From: a virus
Virus record (IMG/VR): IMGVR_UViG_3300005096_000118
Coordinates: 1-39,168 of that record
DNA length: 39,168 nucleotides
Reading direction: 5' to 3' (one strand)
Shown: one piece after another, positions 25,885 to 33,792 of the stretch
Numbering within the stretch: position 1 is the stretch's first letter
Layout: each line of letters starts with the position of its first letter
The notes under the pieces: generated by a model
Told to the model about the DNA's origin: nothing
The model's database searches: none
The model's input: the letters and a program-made list of their open reading frames with translations, nothing else
Program-made: the position numbers and the translations under genes

Positions 25885-26298
25885 ATGGATCAGCGCGCAC
25901 TCAATTTAATCGAAGAAGACGAAGACGATGTTTTAACGCCATACCGTGACACGGTTGGTGTTTTAACCGTTGGCCGGGGCCATAACTTAGAGCGACCGAT
26001 CACTCAGGCGCAGTCTGATGCTTACTTTAAGCAAGATATCGCCGACGCTGAATCTAGTCTTAAAAATTACCGCTGGTATGCGCTGCTGGACATCGTTCGC
26101 AGGGCCGTGGTTTTAAACATGATGTTCAATCTTGGCGCGCCACGCTTTGCCGGTTTTAAAAAAATGCTGGCCGCATTGGGCCATGCGGATTTTGCTACCG
26201 CCAGCGATGAAATGCTGGACAGCAAATGGGCGATGCAGGTTGGCAAACGCGCTGACCGCCTGGCAAAGATGATGAAAACCGGAGAATGGCCGGAATAA
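25885..26298 (+). CDS. Endolysin, T4-type lysozyme (GH24)
   Basis: A 137-residue muramidase. The catalytic triad of T4 lysozyme can be placed: Glu in L-I-E-E-D-E, Asp in Y-R-D-T-V-G and Thr in L-T-V-G-R-G-H. The C-terminal lobe shows R-R-A-V-V-L-N-M-M-F-N-L-G and the closing K-T-G-E-W. There is no signal peptide, so release needs a holin. It cuts the glycan chain of peptidoglycan. Confidence 0.9.
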   Translation: MDQRALNLIEEDEDDVLTPYRDTVGVLTVGRGHNLERPITQAQSDAYFKQDIADAESSLKNYRWYALLDIVRRAVVLNMMFNLGAPRFAGFKKMLAALGHADFATASDEMLDSKWAMQVGKRADRLAKMMKTGEWPE

Positions 26299-26339
26299 TG
26301 CGTAAATCAGCAATAACCCGGTGCCCAGAGTGATCTGAC

Positions 26340-26633
26340 GTGATGTCTTACCCGCAAAACTTCGACAATAATCGCGCTACGCGCCGCAAAATGGCGGTCG
26401 GTTGTTTTTGGGCGCTGCTTTTTCAGGTTTTTGTTTTATTCCCTGTAGCGCTGGTGCTGGTCATTGCCGGTGAGGCCGGGCTGGCGGACGTTATACAGAG
26501 CGTTGGTGTGTGGGCCGGTGGCCTCAATTTAGCACTGGGCGGCATCATTGGTACTTACAGCGTGCAAGCAACCAAAGACGACGAGCACCGGCGGGCTGCT
26601 TTTCATAAAAACAAAGTAGGAGAGGGCGAATGA
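26340..26633 (+). CDS. Holin-like membrane protein
   Basis: A 97-residue protein with two hydrophobic segments (about residues 19-45 and 52-75) and a charged C-terminus, placed between lysozyme and spanins. Two ATG codons in a row start it, which could give two forms as in some holins. The holin role is inferred from topology and place. Confidence 0.6.
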   Translation: MMSYPQNFDNNRATRRKMAVGCFWALLFQVFVLFPVALVLVIAGEAGLADVIQSVGVWAGGLNLALGGIIGTYSVQATKDDEHRRAAFHKNKVGEGE

Positions 26634-27355
26634 AAAACCTTTATTTAATCGGCGGCCTTGTGCTGATAATTGCCGGGCTACTGGTTGGCGCGGTAGCTTA
26701 TGGCGATCGGCAGTATGACGGTGGTTTTAATGCTGGCTACACGCTGGCACAAAAAGAAACGCTGGCATTAAACGAAAAAGCCGTGCAGCAGGCGGTGGCC
26801 GCAGCCGACGTGCAGCGGCGCAATGATGCGCAGCGGATACAGCGGCAGCAATTAAACAACAGCACATTGAAACGCAAGCTTGCCGTGCTAAAAAAACAGG
26901 GGGAAAAAGACGATGAAAAAAAACCTGATAAATATCCTGCTAATTGGCGGCTTACTGAGTTTGATTTACGGCTGCTCCAGCAATTCGCCGCAACCATCAA
27001 CAGTCGTCCAGAAATGGGAACCGATACCCGAGAACGACCTGCGCGAGCCGCACCAGAAGATAGAGCCACCGGTAACGGGGCACATGAAAGAGTTTCGGGA
27101 TTTATACCAGACAAACGGGTCGCTTTTTTTGGAGAATCGGGACCAGTTAAATGGCCTGATAAAAGCGATACGCCAACGCCAGCCGCTGGGTGTAACAGGC
27201 AAAGTTGCAGCGCCGTAACAAATCTGCCCGACAGTGTAGCCGTGCCCCGCACGGCGGAGCAAGAAGCCCCCGTCGCCCAACGGCCTGTTCTCCCCAGCAA
27301 GCCGGGCGGTGTATACATGGCAGCCTTACATAAAACCACGTTACCGCAAACATAA
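26630..27355 (+). CDS. Inner-membrane spanin (Rz-like)
   Basis: A 241-residue protein with one N-terminal membrane segment (residues 4-24), then a long charged helix (A-A-D-V-Q-R-R-N-D-A-Q-R-I-Q-R-Q-Q), the layout of Rz i-spanins. The Rz1 gene is nested inside in another frame. At 241 residues it is longer than usual Rz proteins (about 150). The last 90 residues are P/A-rich and disordered, partly because they share DNA with Rz1. It fuses the membranes at lysis together with Rz1. Confidence 0.75.
   Translation: MKNLYLIGGLVLIIAGLLVGAVAYGDRQYDGGFNAGYTLAQKETLALNEKAVQQAVAAADVQRRNDAQRIQRQQLNNSTLKRKLAVLKKQGEKDDEKKPDKYPANWRLTEFDLRLLQQFAATINSRPEMGTDTRERPARAAPEDRATGNGAHERVSGFIPDKRVAFFGESGPVKWPDKSDTPTPAAGCNRQSCSAVTNLPDSVAVPRTAEQEAPVAQRPVLPSKPGGVYMAALHKTTLPQT
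26913..27218 (+). CDS. Outer-membrane spanin lipoprotein (Rz1-like)
   Basis: A 101-residue protein nested in the Rz gene in a different frame. A signal N-I-L-L-I-G-G-L-L-S-L-I-Y-G-C ends in a lipobox Cys21, followed by a short P-rich part (P-Q-P-S-T-V-V-Q-K-W-E-P-I-P). A ribosome site GGGGGAAAAAGACG precedes the ATG. The nested arrangement is a hallmark of Rz/Rz1 pairs. Confidence 0.75.
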   Translation: MKKNLINILLIGGLLSLIYGCSSNSPQPSTVVQKWEPIPENDLREPHQKIEPPVTGHMKEFRDLYQTNGSLFLENRDQLNGLIKAIRQRQPLGVTGKVAAP

Positions 27356-27372
27356 ACAAGGCAGAGTTTAAT

Positions 27373-27648
27373 ATGGCTGAGCATTGGCACCTTGACAAAC
27401 GACTGAACGTATCACACTTGATAACCACCCTCGTATTTTTAGCTGGCGTCTTCACCTGGGGCGCAAATGTTGAAGAGCGCATTGGTGACAACGCGGCAGA
27501 AATTAAACATGGCCGCGAAATACAGCAACTACAAAATAAACAGGTCAACGAGTCTATTGAAGATATTAAAGAACAGGGTAAAGAAATAAACCAAAAGCTT
27601 GATAGGTTGATTGAGCGGCAAAACGGTAACGGAAACGGTATTAAATAA
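27373..27648 (+). CDS. Small membrane-anchored coiled-coil protein of lysis module
   Basis: A 91-residue protein with one membrane segment (residues 13-31) followed by a coiled coil (E-I-Q-Q-L-Q-N-K-Q-V then L-D-R-L-I-E-R-Q). This layout occurs in small phage holin-associated proteins; a role as holin or antiholin is possible. Its stop overlaps the start of the next gene. Confidence 0.55.
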   Translation: MAEHWHLDKRLNVSHLITTLVFLAGVFTWGANVEERIGDNAAEIKHGREIQQLQNKQVNESIEDIKEQGKEINQKLDRLIERQNGNGNGIK

Positions 27649-27857
27649 TGCGTGAAAAATACAATACCTTGCACTCTCACGGCACATGTGAGTGCGGCGG
27701 AACCGATATAGTAAAGTTAAAGCCGCAACGCATTGATCTTGATGAATTAAACACAGATCCGCCAGTAATCGGTGATTACAATTTTTTTGCCATCTGCTTT
27801 GATTGCAAAAACATAGTACAGTTTGGCTATGGAGACGTTGAAGAAATGGAGTATTAA
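27648..27857 (+). CDS. Small zinc-ribbon-like protein
   Basis: A 69-residue protein with two Cys pairs (C-E-C-G near residue 14 and C-F-D-C near 50) that could bind one zinc ion. It is acidic at the C-terminus. It ends the lysis operon and meets the minus-strand gene stop to stop with no gap. No function is recognised. Confidence 0.55.
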   Translation: MREKYNTLHSHGTCECGGTDIVKLKPQRIDLDELNTDPPVIGDYNFFAICFDCKNIVQFGYGDVEEMEY

Positions 27858-28094
27858 TTACTCTATTAAGCCGCCATTTTTATTCAATTTTATTCCGTGC
27901 CTGACTTCTATTTTTGATATTAAAATATGCGATACACGCCCCTGCACATTTAAAAGTCCGCAACAAATTTGACACAGCGTATACACACCGCCGGCAATTT
28001 GTTTCTCGTGCCAGTAAAAAGGCCGCCGCTGTTTTTCATTATCGTAACGCTCTGTCGCGCCACAACCCCAGCAAGTTTCTGTTTTTAATGCCAT
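27858..28094 (-). CDS. Small zinc-finger-like protein
   Basis: A 78-residue protein with C-W-G-C-G near residue 8 and C-Q-I-C-C near 41, a possible four-Cys zinc site. The ribosome site on the minus strand is GGGGAGGAG. It is the last gene of the leftward repressor operon. Similar small Cys proteins occur in phage accessory regions; the role is unknown. Confidence 0.55.
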   Translation of the reverse strand: MALKTETCWGCGATERYDNEKQRRPFYWHEKQIAGGVYTLCQICCGLLNVQGRVSHILISKIEVRHGIKLNKNGGLIE

Positions 28095-28157
28095 CCTGAC
28101 TCCTCCCCAGTAGCCAAACCTTACCTACACCGCGCCTCGCCGATTTTTACCCAGTCT

Positions 28158-28424
28158 TTATCGCGGGTTAGTTTTTTCACGCTTCATGTAAAGGGCATGA
28201 TGCGCATCAGATAATCCTGTAACAGCGACAATCTCCCATCCTTTGTCGCCTAAATCATTAAGCATTTTTGTTTTAAAATTATCTACGTAAGCGCCGGATT
28301 CAAGCTTTACTACCTCGCCCGGCTTTCCACTGGACGCAGAAAAATAAAAAACTTTATATTCCCACTGTGTTGCTGTTGCCGTTACTGGCAAGAATAGCAG
28401 TAGTGTTAGCAGCGTGGTTTTCAT
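28158..28424 (-). CDS. Secreted DUF4177-like protein
   Basis: An 88-residue protein. The signal peptide (L-L-T-L-L-L-F-L-P-V-T-A-T-A) is followed by W-E-Y-K-V then L-N-D-L-G-D-K-G-W-E-I-V-A-V and Y-M-K-R, the signature of DUF4177. The start overlaps the stop of the nuclease-like gene before it, so both are expressed with the repressor during lysogeny. It may be a lysogenic-conversion factor. Confidence 0.6.
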   Translation of the reverse strand: MKTTLLTLLLFLPVTATATQWEYKVFYFSASSGKPGEVVKLESGAYVDNFKTKMLNDLGDKGWEIVAVTGLSDAHHALYMKREKTNPR

Positions 28425-29251
28425 TGTTCTGTATTTTCCTGCATAGATGACAATAGCGGTTCATTGTACTCGGTAACCACCCTGTTTTCAGGCGCTGGAG
28501 ATTTAACGGTTTTGCGTTTCACTTTTTTGGCTGATTTTTTTACAGCTGCATCTGCCAGGTCGGCTGATTCGCTGTGCATGAGGTCGCGCTTTATAACATC
28601 TTCCAGCAACGCGCTGATTTCGTTAGCGTCGACCCTGGTGTTTTCTGCCAGCTTTCTTAACTCACGGCGCAGTACGTTGATAATGGTATCGCTACGCATA
28701 AGCGCCGCCACCATGTATGGGTTTACGACCTGAACGTGTTCGTGAAACGCTTCAATAGCAGCTTTTGCAATACCTTCCTTGCACAAAAGATAAAGGAGGC
28801 TGTGCGTATCTGCCAGCCTTGCATTCATTTCCAATAAATTAAACGTACACACCTGTTCAAAGTTTATCGGGCGCTCAAACTTTATTCTGTAAATATCCCA
28901 AACGATGCCGTTTGTTAAAATCACCCATGGTATACCCTGATTTGCGCCGTAATTAACAGCTTGCCGCAGGTGGTTTTCTTTTAGCGTTAAGCCAATAGCT
29001 TTTACTTCTATTAAAAATTTTATTTTTCCGTCAAGCTTTACAGCAAGATCGCAGTAAGTTCCGCGAATGGCTTGCTCGCTAGTGACGTCGTTATATTTAT
29101 CGAAGCCGAATACTTCTGACAGCATGTCGGTAATGATAGTAACGGTATCTGATTCGTTTACATCACGATCTTTTGCCTGCTGCAGCACGGCTTGAAACCG
29201 GGGTAGTGTCTTTTTTATCCGGTCGGCTACTTTCTTTTGGATGGTTGCCAT
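28421..29251 (-). CDS. HsdR N-terminal-type nuclease-like protein
   Basis: A 276-residue protein. Residues about 50-125 show a PD-(D/E)xK fold: the acid in G-T-Y-C-D-L-A-V and the pair in F-L-I-E-V-K-A-I-G, as in type I restriction HsdR N-terminal domains. No helicase part follows. The C-terminal 50 residues are basic and disordered. It is 13 bases downstream of the repressor gene in the same operon, so it is probably made in the prophage. A defence or exclusion role is an inference. Confidence 0.6.
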   Translation of the reverse strand: MATIQKKVADRIKKTLPRFQAVLQQAKDRDVNESDTVTIITDMLSEVFGFDKYNDVTSEQAIRGTYCDLAVKLDGKIKFLIEVKAIGLTLKENHLRQAVNYGANQGIPWVILTNGIVWDIYRIKFERPINFEQVCTFNLLEMNARLADTHSLLYLLCKEGIAKAAIEAFHEHVQVVNPYMVAALMRSDTIINVLRRELRKLAENTRVDANEISALLEDVIKRDLMHSESADLADAAVKKSAKKVKRKTVKSPAPENRVVTEYNEPLLSSMQENTEQ

Positions 29252-29264
29252 TATTACTCCTTTT

Positions 29265-29708
29265 TTATAATAATTTAACTAATTCAGTGACCTTATCTAC
29301 CGCAGGCGGCTGCCCGGTAGCAATCGATTCCCGATGCAGCATCTTCAATGCCTGGCTGAATTTGTCCGCCGGTATCTCTCGACCTTGCAGAGCTGCATGT
29401 AACTGCGCTGCAATATCGTACACCACGTCCTGATCTGTCTCTACATGATAAATAGCGCCTTCCTCTGTCACCATATTGGTAGACAGGAGAGGGCCCCGGC
29501 CATTTATTATCCACTCAAGAGATACTTTTTTTCTGCGGCTGTATTCAAACAGCCTTTCCCACGGAATTGAATCACGATTTTTCCATGTGTTTACTGTGCG
29601 CTCGGCAACCTTCAAAGGCACTGCTAACTCTTTGTCATACTTAACGTTTTCGGCTTCTTTCAGCCTGTTAAGTATTGTTCGCAACAGCGTTTTACCTTCA
29701 TCAATCAT
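29265..29708 (-). CDS. CI-like repressor
   Basis: A 147-residue protein. Residues 8-72 match the phage CI helix-turn-helix family, with L-N-R-L-K-E-A then K-E-L-A-V-P-L-K-V-A-E-R-T-V-N-T-W then S-L-E-W-I-I-N-G-R-G. There is no C-terminal LexA-type peptidase, so RecA-driven self-cleavage is not expected; the C-terminal part is probably a dimerisation domain. It is transcribed away from the early operon, with the operator/promoter between them. It is the best candidate for the lysogeny switch. Confidence 0.75.
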   Translation of the reverse strand: MIDEGKTLLRTILNRLKEAENVKYDKELAVPLKVAERTVNTWKNRDSIPWERLFEYSRRKKVSLEWIINGRGPLLSTNMVTEEGAIYHVETDQDVVYDIAAQLHAALQGREIPADKFSQALKMLHRESIATGQPPAVDKVTELVKLL

Positions 29709-29728
29709 AAAAATACTTCAAATAATTA

Positions 29729-29757
29729 TTGACTTCACCGCATTGAAGCGGTATAAA
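29729..29757 (+). promoter_or_regulatory. Early rightward promoter with operator dyad
   Basis: TTGACT (29729-29734) and TATAAA (29752-29757) are 17 bases apart, a strong sigma-70 promoter reading towards the early genes. A dyad CTTCA-N6-TGAAG (29733-29748) lies across the spacer, and related half sites flank it (ACTTCA at 29715, ACTTGAA at 29764). It is a likely repressor operator. Confidence 0.75.
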
Positions 29758-29787
29758 TACACCAACTTGAATCACTTTTGTAACGCA

Positions 29788-30072
29788 ATGAGAAAAATTA
29801 AGCCAAGATTTGACGATACTACCACAGTAGGTCGATTACTCAATGAGCACAGCATTGGTCTGCGCTCAATTTCTCGCGCCTCTGGCGCTGCCCCAAACAC
29901 AATCAAGCGTGTTCTGGATAAGAGATGCTTTTCAAAAACATATTCCTTGCAAAAAGCCGCCGTAAGAAATGCTGTAGAACGCTTGCTTAAAGCGTACCAA
30001 TGGGATGGCGAACCCAGCGACCTGTGGAACGAGTTCGACGTTTTAGAAGAGCACCACGAGGCTGCCGCATGA
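29788..30072 (+). CDS. Small helix-turn-helix protein, Cro-like by position
   Basis: A 94-residue protein. The segment S-I-S-R-A-S-G-A-A-P-N-T-I-K-R-V-L fits a helix-turn-helix. It is the first gene after the early promoter and divergent from the CI-like gene, the place of Cro. The start at 29788 is chosen because the longer frame (from 29476) would cover the promoter and run antisense to the repressor. Its stop overlaps the serine recombinase start. Confidence 0.6.
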   Translation: MRKIKPRFDDTTTVGRLLNEHSIGLRSISRASGAAPNTIKRVLDKRCFSKTYSLQKAAVRNAVERLLKAYQWDGEPSDLWNEFDVLEEHHEAAA

Positions 30073-30833
30073 AAATCATCGCCTACAGCCGCGTAAGCAC
30101 CGAAGAACAAGCGAAGGAGGGCCACAATGTTGACCTTTGGCCGAATAAATTTGAGCAGTACTGCAAGGTTTTTGATCACGAACTGGTACACGTTGAGATC
30201 GACCGGGGCGTATCGGGTGGCACGCTTTTTGAAAAGCGAACGGGCGGTAAAATTGTGCTTGGCATGCTTAGTAACGACATGGCTGACGCTATACTTGTAC
30301 CTGACCTTGACCGTATTTTTCGTGTAACCCGCGATGGCCTGCACATTGTTGAAGATGTGCTGACACCCATCAACAAGGCGCTGATCAGCGTTAACGACCA
30401 CATTGATACCAGCACGCCCATCGGCAAGTTTATGTTTACCATCAACCTTGCGCGCTGCCAGCTTGAGCGCGAGAAGGTGTGCCAGCGCACCCTTGAAACT
30501 ATGCAGGGCTTGAAAGCCGCCGGACAGGTTTATGGCCATGTGCCTTTTGGCCTTACTTCTGTTGACGGCCAGCTGTTTAAAGACCCTGAAAAATGGGCAA
30601 TTCGTCAGGGCTTGTTTGAGCTTCGGGCAGCGGGCATGAGTTACCGCGCTATTGCGGAGGAGCTGTGGCGCGATAGAACGCCAGCCCCCAACGGTGGTAA
30701 GCGCTGGCCGATTGGCACACTGACGAATATTTTTAGTTCTGAACATGACTTTGATCATATCCCTGATTTGCCTGCTGCCACAGATACTGTTGTTTCTATG
30801 GCTAAAAATGACGACCGGCGAGGTGCAGCATGA
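30069..30833 (+). CDS. Serine site-specific recombinase (resolvase/invertase family)
   Basis: A 254-residue protein. The catalytic serine is Ser10 in A-Y-S-R-V-S-T-E-E-Q. The conserved L-D-R and Arg pattern appears as P-D-L-D-R-I-F-R-V, and the E-helix as L-E-R-E-K-V-C-Q-R-T. A small C-terminal DNA-binding part follows (M-S-Y-R-A-I-A-E-E-L). It is coupled by a four-base overlap to the Cro-like gene, so it is under direct repressor control. That fits a role in excision or integration. The start at 30069 is set by this overlap and by the family N-terminus. Confidence 0.8.
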   Translation: MKIIAYSRVSTEEQAKEGHNVDLWPNKFEQYCKVFDHELVHVEIDRGVSGGTLFEKRTGGKIVLGMLSNDMADAILVPDLDRIFRVTRDGLHIVEDVLTPINKALISVNDHIDTSTPIGKFMFTINLARCQLEREKVCQRTLETMQGLKAAGQVYGHVPFGLTSVDGQLFKDPEKWAIRQGLFELRAAGMSYRAIAEELWRDRTPAPNGGKRWPIGTLTNIFSSEHDFDHIPDLPAATDTVVSMAKNDDRRGAA

Positions 30834-31459
30834 AACGAACAGCCGACAGTGCCGCATGGTCTGCCTTTGCCTTTGAAACCCGCGCCCAGACTATTGTGCG
30901 CTACACGCAGGACTATATGCGCTCCACCGGCACCAAAACGACGGCGCTTGCCGCTGATATTGCCCACAGTTACCAGGCCTTTGTACCGGCTATGTTGCGC
31001 CACATTAATTTTCATAAAACCCGCGACACCTATGCCGACATGCGCGCCAATGCGCAGATTATCCGCCGTTTTATGGAGGGTGATAACCGACTACCAGCCG
31101 AGCTGGAAGAAGCCTGGGTAAACAGCTTGCCAGAGCCGTGGCGTGTACGCCTGACGGCAGAGCTGGCAAAACGCTACGGCCTACTGGCGGTGAGTATGCC
31201 AGTAGGCGCTAACAGCCACACAGGCGACCTGGCGAAACTGATGCGCGAGACGGGTGAGGCGTGTGCAGTAACCGCGCTAATGCTGGCAAATGGTCACTTT
31301 GGCCCTGAAGACATGCCATTTTACAAAAAGGCGATTGCCGAGCTGGACGATGTGCTGGTAGCGGTGATGGAATTAAAAAACCGAATCACCACCGAGGTGG
31401 CCGGAAAAGATTGCGTTAAACAGTGCTGCGGTTCGACAAGCAGCGTAACCAAACATTAA
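30830..31459 (+). CDS. Hypothetical early protein
   Basis: A 209-residue, mostly helical protein in the early operon, coupled to the recombinase before it. A segment A-L-A-A-D-I-A then F-V-P-A-M-L-R-H-I-N-F-H is loosely like phage regulatory proteins of the CII/CP76 type, but the match is too weak for a call. A Cys cluster (C-V-K-Q-C-C-G) lies near the end. Confidence 0.55.
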   Translation: MKRTADSAAWSAFAFETRAQTIVRYTQDYMRSTGTKTTALAADIAHSYQAFVPAMLRHINFHKTRDTYADMRANAQIIRRFMEGDNRLPAELEEAWVNSLPEPWRVRLTAELAKRYGLLAVSMPVGANSHTGDLAKLMRETGEACAVTALMLANGHFGPEDMPFYKKAIAELDDVLVAVMELKNRITTEVAGKDCVKQCCGSTSSVTKH

Positions 31460-31474
31460 ATCTGGGGAGGTTTT

Positions 31475-31651
31475 ATGGATGCGAAAGTAATTAATTTAGG
31501 AATTGTGCGATTTGGTGGCCGCGTACACGTTGGCAGGGCCGAAGCCAGGGCGCTGATGAACTGGTACAAAGATATTCGCATGGTCGATTTGCCCTTGCTG
31601 GCAGAGCAGCGCGGCGGCCGGTATGTGGTTATACAGGGAGGCGCATCGTGA
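31475..31651 (+). CDS. Small 58-residue early protein
   Basis: GGGGAGG stands five bases before the ATG and the stop overlaps the GTG start of the next recombinase (GTGA). The protein is basic with a beta-rich start (V-R-F-G-G-R-V-H-V-G) and one helix. It could be a small DNA-binding helper, such as a directionality factor for the downstream recombinase. That is a guess from place and size. Confidence 0.55.
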   Translation: MDAKVINLGIVRFGGRVHVGRAEARALMNWYKDIRMVDLPLLAEQRGGRYVVIQGGAS

Positions 31652-32631
31652 GTGACGACAACAGCATCGATTTTAAGCCGCGAACCATTTTACCTGCCGG
31701 CACATTAATTAGCCTGTGCACGATGTTTTTAAAAAGCCTGCAAAGTATGGGCCGCAAGCAAAACACGTTAATCAGTTACAAATGCGATCTTGAACAGTTT
31801 GTCGGCTTTGCTGCCAGCCGTGATGTGCGTTTGATTATGCACGTTAACGACGTACTGATCGAAGACTGGATACAGGCGCTGACGCTGGGCGAGGGCATGC
31901 TGCACCGCACCGCCGCCCGCAAGCTGGAAACCATTAAAAGCTTTATTAAGTTTTGTATGCGCCGCAATGTGTTGGCGTTTAACCCGGCAGAGGGTATCGA
32001 CATTAAGTTTAATGTGCCGCGTGTTATTGCGCCGCCAGAGGAAAAGCTGCTGGCAGTGATCGACGCTATACCAACCACCGGCACTGAGAACATCCGTGAT
32101 CGGGCGCTGCTGAGAATCATGTTTGACGGTGCGTTGCGCATTGGCGGCCTGCTTGGCCTGGACATTTATGATGAAAAAGATATACCACAAACATGCGTGG
32201 CGCCGGACGGCGTTGTTTACTACCTGGCAAAAGGCGGCGATGTAAAACGCACGGTTATTGGCGAGCCAACGCTGGTGCTATTGAACGAGTGGCTAACGGT
32301 ACGCCAGCGCTTTGTAAATTATCACAAACCAGCGGTAGATCGCGCAGCGCTTTGTTTAAGCCGGCGCGGCACACGTATGACCCGGGCAGCACTACATGCC
32401 CGCATAAAGAAGCACGGTGCGCGTGTAGGCATGCCAGAGCTGCATAGCCACCTGTTTCGGCATCGCCGGTTGGGCGAAGTGTACGAGAAAACTGGCGACC
32501 TTCGCCTGGCGGCTGATTTAGGCGGCCACCGCAGCATTCAAACATTTGCAGAGATTTACGGGCATAACAGTGGTGAGGTGCAGCGCCAGCGTATTCGGCG
32601 CGACGCACCGCTGGGGGGTGTTGCCGCATGA
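31648..32631 (+). CDS. Tyrosine site-specific recombinase
   Basis: A 327-residue protein starting at GTG. Catalytic residues are all visible: Arg164 in G-A-L-R-I-G, Lys195 in L-A-K-G-G-D, His268/Arg271 in H-L-F-R-H, His294 in L-G-G-H-R-S and Tyr304 in E-I-Y-G-H. The spacing R-H-R-R-L-G-E-V and the short end make it a distinct subgroup from the recombinase at 683. It lies inside the early operon with four-base overlaps on both sides. It may be the lysogeny integrase. Confidence 0.8.
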   Translation: MSDDNSIDFKPRTILPAGTLISLCTMFLKSLQSMGRKQNTLISYKCDLEQFVGFAASRDVRLIMHVNDVLIEDWIQALTLGEGMLHRTAARKLETIKSFIKFCMRRNVLAFNPAEGIDIKFNVPRVIAPPEEKLLAVIDAIPTTGTENIRDRALLRIMFDGALRIGGLLGLDIYDEKDIPQTCVAPDGVVYYLAKGGDVKRTVIGEPTLVLLNEWLTVRQRFVNYHKPAVDRAALCLSRRGTRMTRAALHARIKKHGARVGMPELHSHLFRHRRLGEVYEKTGDLRLAADLGGHRSIQTFAEIYGHNSGEVQRQRIRRDAPLGGVAA

Positions 32632-32849
32632 CTTCCAGAAAAACGCAGCGCGAGGCTTTGCTTGCTGCACTTAAAAAACGCCGGATGACAACTGAGCAGA
32701 TTCGCAGCCAGTTGCACATTGGTATGCCAGCGACGCGCATATTTGAGCTGAAGCAGGACGGTCATAAAATTAAAAGCGAGCTAATAAAAATAAATACGCA
32801 CTATGGCGAAACAAAAGTTGCGCGTTATACATTACAGAGGGCTGCGTAA
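32628..32849 (+). CDS. Small winged-helix-type protein
   Basis: A 73-residue basic protein with R-K-T-Q-R-E-A-L-L-A-A-L then M-T-T-E-Q-I-R-S-Q-L-H-I then R-I-F-E-L-K-Q-D-G-H-K-I, the pattern of the small helix-turn-helix group often found next to phage replication genes. It probably binds DNA. It is coupled to both neighbours. Confidence 0.65.
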   Translation: MTSRKTQREALLAALKKRRMTTEQIRSQLHIGMPATRIFELKQDGHKIKSELIKINTHYGETKVARYTLQRAA

Positions 32850-33085
32850 TGGCCAGAGAATACAAACAGACGGCGCAGGTTAAGCATATTTATGCCGAGA
32901 TACAGCGCTATCTTGAAGCGATGCGGGTGGCCGGCAAAACACCTGGCACGATCTGGATAAAAAAAAAGGATTACGAGAAGCTGTTGGCTGATCAAAACAA
33001 ACTTAATAAATCGATGTGTCCTGATTCAAAGCCTTTAACAAAAGTGCCTGATTACAACGATATTCCAATTGATATTTACCGTTAA
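32849..33085 (+). CDS. Hypothetical early protein
   Basis: A 78-residue basic protein starting at the previous stop. It has one helix (I-Y-A-E-I-Q-R-Y-L-E-A-M), a segment T-I-W-I-K-K-K-D-Y-E-K-L and an acidic end. No function is recognised. It stands just before the SSB gene. Confidence 0.55.
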   Translation: MAREYKQTAQVKHIYAEIQRYLEAMRVAGKTPGTIWIKKKDYEKLLADQNKLNKSMCPDSKPLTKVPDYNDIPIDIYR

Positions 33086-33100
33086 GAAGGCAGAAAAGTA

Positions 33101-33505
33101 ATGGCACGCAGTTTAAACAGGGCGATGATTATTGGCAATCTTGGGCAAGATCCAAGTCTTAAATATATGCCAAACGGTGACGCGGTGTGCAATCTTTCGA
33201 TTGCAACAACCACCACCTGGAAAGATAAAAACAGTGGCGAGCGCAAAGAAAGCGTGGAATGGCACAACGTGGTTTTTTACAAGCGTATGGCCGAAGTAGC
33301 GGAAGAGTATTTAGCCAAGGGATCACAGGTGTTTGTTGAAGGCCGCCTGCGTACCCGTAAATGGCGCGACGAGAAGAAGAATGTTGACCGCTATACCACA
33401 GAAATTATTGGTGAGCAGTTGCAAATGCTTGGTGGCAAAAATGCTGCCGGTGGCGCGGGAAACGTGCCACCAGCAGCCGCACCGGATGACGACATTCCGT
33501 TTTGA
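33101..33505 (+). CDS. ssb: Single-stranded DNA-binding protein
   Basis: A 134-residue OB-fold protein. The start [18 protein letters not shown] is the usual SSB opening. W-H-N-V-V-F-Y and E-G-R-L-R-T-R-K-W are conserved strands. The short tail ends D-D-D-I-P-F, the tip that binds partner proteins. It coats ssDNA during phage replication. Confidence 0.92.
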   Translation: MARSLNRAMIIGNLGQDPSLKYMPNGDAVCNLSIATTTTWKDKNSGERKESVEWHNVVFYKRMAEVAEEYLAKGSQVFVEGRLRTRKWRDEKKNVDRYTTEIIGEQLQMLGGKNAAGGAGNVPPAAAPDDDIPF

Positions 33506-33792
33506 GCGCAAGGTTAAAACGACAATGCCAGCGTTGCGGCCATAAGAACACAGGCTTAAAGCAGTGCGAAAACTGTGGCACAGCGTTGGTTAAAAAACGC
33601 TGGCGAATGACAAAGGGCCGTATCGGTTACGTGCATGCGGTGGCAAAGAAAAAGGGTTTGATTGTCGACTATGACAAAGACGATTATAAATTTTTATTAA
33701 GCACGATGGGCCTTGAAAGTTGCCTGGATATGAAGCGCGAGGATTTTATGAAATATAAAAAACATGTTGAGAGGCTGCCAGATGTCTGCTGA
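33502..33792 (+). CDS. Zinc-ribbon protein
   Basis: A 96-residue protein that probably starts at TTG 33502 overlapping the SSB stop. The Cys pairs C-Q-R-C and C-E-N-C in the first 27 residues form a likely zinc site and argue for this start over the ATG at 33607. The rest is basic and helical. No specific function is known. Confidence 0.55.
   Translation: MSARLKRQCQRCGHKNTGLKQCENCGTALVKKRWRMTKGRIGYVHAVAKKKGLIVDYDKDDYKFLLSTMGLESCLDMKREDFMKYKKHVERLPDVC

Noticed and set aside
26737-27390. 217-codon minus-strand ORF opposite Rz/Rz1
   Set aside because: Antisense to two nested sense genes with membrane and lipobox signals. A third coding frame is not credible without evidence.
29772-30857. 361-codon minus-strand ORF over the Cro-like and serine recombinase genes
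   Set aside because: The sense strand holds a recognisable recombinase with catalytic Ser and a tight operon; the antisense frame has no motif.
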